This document shows, piece by piece, positions 16,839 to 18,546 of a stretch of DNA of 18,546 nucleotides. The stretch comes from Clostridiales bacterium UBA1779 (GTDB lineage Bacteria; Bacillota; Clostridia; Oscillospirales; CAG-272), in the NCBI GenBank assembly GCA_002314565.1, contig DCGL01000013.1:1-18546 (forward strand), given 5' to 3'. The notes below the pieces were generated by a model. It saw nothing but the letters and a program-made list of their open reading frames with translations. It did no database searches and was not told the origin of the DNA. The first letter of the stretch is position 1, and each line of letters starts with the position of its first letter. Position numbers and translations under genes: made by a program.

Positions 16839-18530
16839 TCAGTTTTCCTTCTTTGCAACCCAGGCCATTCCGAGGACGGAAACGAGAGCAACGACTGCAA
16901 CACAGGCGTATACTGTCATATTGTCACCGGTTACGGGAGTCTCGGGCTCAACTTCCTTTGAATAATCAACGGAAAGGATTGTGCCCTTGTAGAGTTCAGC
17001 GTCCTTTACGGAAGCAGAAATGCTCTTGTTGTAGGTGTAAATCTGGAAGCAGAGGTCATTCATATTTTCTTCGCTGACCATAAATCTGTCGTTGAGAATG
17101 CTCTTCACGTCAACAGTCTGTACCTTTTCGTACTGACCGTTTTCAGCGACGCAGTAGAATGTCCAGGTCCAGCCGTCAAGTTCAACAGCGATATCTGCAA
17201 ATCCTTCGGCATCAAGCTTGGGAGCATAGGTTGTAAAGACCTTCATTGCCTCGTCTGTATAGTTATAGCCGGGAACATATGTTCCGTTATAGGCAAACTT
17301 CATTGCTGTCTTAACCTTAGCATCGTTGATGGTGAATTCAGCGTCCGAAGGAGTAAACTGGCCGTACCAGTTCATACGGTAGCCGGATCCGAGTCTTTCG
17401 GCAGAGTTGAAAGCGATTCCGAGAGTATAGGTTGTGCCGGTTGAAACAGTCTTTACCTTGTACTTGAAGGTGTACTTGGTGCTATCGGTAATTTTGAGGT
17501 TTCCGATCTTTCCGCCGTACCATTCAGCAGCAGCAGTTCCGGCAATTGTTGAAGTGTAGGTCTTGCCGTCAGCGGAAATGTCCATAGTGTTGGCAGCGTT
17601 CTTGGAAATTTCAACAGGCTGGAAAGCACCTGTAGTGGAATTGAAGAGCAGGTCGGTCAGCTTTGTTCCGTTCTTTGCAGCATTGTAATCAATGGTGGTC
17701 AGAGTGGAAGCGGCTTCTCCCTTATATGTTTTGCCGGGGTTGGCAACTTCGGCAGCGGCCTTTGTATACGTGCAGCCCTTCTTAACAACAACGTTGGAAA
17801 CCGTTGTCTTTGCATTCTTATTGTAAAGATATACGACAAAACCGAGGTTGCCGAGATAAGGCTGATTTGCCTTAGCTTCATCCTTCATATCGACGTGGTC
17901 ATAAAGAACGTCATTAATGAAAACGCTGTAGAAGGTTCCGTCGATTTCAAAACGTACGTTTGCTTCAGTATCATTGGCTACAACGACAGGGGACTTTGTA
18001 TATCCGGAAGAAAGGGATACGAGGTCGCCGGTAATCTTGCCGCCGGCTGCCTTTGACAGTGTGAAGCTGGCAGATTCGGTGAGCTTGCCGTAAATACCGT
18101 AAAGTCCGTTGTAGGAAATATCGGATGTCGGTTCAGCATCCTTGGACCATTCAGCTCCGTTGAAATAGAATCCGACGTTGCCGGAGGGGAAGGTGGCAGT
18201 GAAGGTAATTGTGTACTGTTTGCCTTCACCGATTGTCAGACCTTTTATCTGACTTCCGTAGAAATATGCGGAACCGGCATCAGCAGGAGCCTGGGCAAAG
18301 AGCGTTTTGCCGTCGTCTTTTACTTCAATCTTTGTGGCAGCCATCTTGGCAGCACCGTTTCTGAAGTTTATCGGAGCATAAATGCCATCGGTACCGCTGA
18401 AGTCCACTGTATAAAGGACATCACCGTCTTTGGCTGTGTCATAGTTCGGTACAGCAGCGGCTGATACGAATACAGTCGAAAGACTGAGTACCATAATGAG
18501 CGCGAGGATGACTGATAATGCTTTTTTCAT
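16839..18530 (-). CDS. Secreted two-repeat protein with sortase-like C-terminal anchor
   Basis: 563 residues. It has a signal peptide (MKKALS, hydrophobic core, cleavage near VSAAA, residue 26). Residues 29-252 and 280-516 are diverged copies of one beta-rich module: both start Y(D/N)xAKxG, have YGxxIxxLxI...YT (91-107 and 338-354) and FYFNGAE/GIAFNSAE, and end (V/I)YxYNK...KG (234-252 and 497-516). The tail has PETPVTGDN (529-537), a TM (539-557) and KKEN, the layout of a cell-wall sorting signal with an xPxTG motif. The modules look like lectin or jelly-roll beta-sandwiches, so sugar binding is possible but not shown. The upstream AAGG is 12 bases from the ATG; any promoter lies outside the window. 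Confidence 0.85.
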   Translation of the reverse strand: MKKALSVILALIMVLSLSTVFVSAAAVPNYDTAKDGDVLYTVDFSGTDGIYAPINFRNGAAKMAATKIEVKDDGKTLFAQAPADAGSAYFYGSQIKGLTIGEGKQYTITFTATFPSGNVGFYFNGAEWSKDAEPTSDISYNGLYGIYGKLTESASFTLSKAAGGKITGDLVSLSSGYTKSPVVVANDTEANVRFEIDGTFYSVFINDVLYDHVDMKDEAKANQPYLGNLGFVVYLYNKNAKTTVSNVVVKKGCTYTKAAAEVANPGKTYKGEAASTLTTIDYNAAKNGTKLTDLLFNSTTGAFQPVEISKNAANTMDISADGKTYTSTIAGTAAAEWYGGKIGNLKITDSTKYTFKYKVKTVSTGTTYTLGIAFNSAERLGSGYRMNWYGQFTPSDAEFTINDAKVKTAMKFAYNGTYVPGYNYTDEAMKVFTTYAPKLDAEGFADIAVELDGWTWTFYCVAENGQYEKVQTVDVKSILNDRFMVSEENMNDLCFQIYTYNKSISASVKDAELYKGTILSVDYSKEVEPETPVTGDNMTVYACVAVVALVSVLGMAWVAKKEN

Positions 18531-18546
18531 TTTTATAATCTGCCTT

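Overview
The window looks like a chromosomal segment of a Gram-positive, gut-type Clostridia (probably Ruminococcaceae/Oscillospirales). The grounds are moderate GC, GGAGG-type ribosome binding sites, GTG/TTG starts, a sortase-like PVTGD C-terminus, single-membrane-type secreted and membrane proteins, and GGGACGGTTCT and GACGGATGAGG dispersed repeats that I recall from such genomes. The taxonomic call is inference from style, with no marker gene to fix it.

Region 1 (138-13438, all minus strand) is one long co-directional cluster, read from right to left. It comprises a secreted/membrane-anchored 937-residue protein with a Tyr-rich patch; an ABC-2 type ATPase and permease; a three-TM coiled-coil protein with QQG and GSGSGT repeats; a MoxR AAA+ ATPase; a DUF58 protein; a BatA-like VWA membrane protein; and a large double-VWA membrane protein. 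Spacing is tight (overlaps of 4, 11 and 14 nt, gaps of 11 and 16 nt) except for two gaps of 222 and 178 nt. Those gaps hold REP-like palindromes, and a compound repeat lies at the 3' end of the cluster. The last four genes are the classic MoxR-DUF58-VWA (Bat-like) envelope module. The first four add an exporter and large surface proteins. Three of the membrane proteins appear to carry a Rossmann-like, glutamine-amidotransferase-like extracytoplasmic domain. The likely joint role is chaperone-assisted assembly or maintenance of an envelope complex; its substrate is unknown.

Region 2 (13439-16838) has a cytoplasmic GH36-type alpha-galactosidase (minus strand) and, divergently, a fusion of a GDPD-like domain with a MazG-like domain (plus strand). 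Two near-consensus sigma-A promoters stand back to back between them, each with TGTGAAC in its spacer. The fusion gene has a perfect hairpin lying exactly between its Shine-Dalgarno sequence and its ATG. A strong bidirectional terminator closes it.

Region 3 (16839-18530, minus) is a secreted 563-residue protein made of two diverged copies of a beta-rich module plus a wall-anchor-like tail.

No rRNA, tRNA, CRISPR array, transposase or phage gene was seen.
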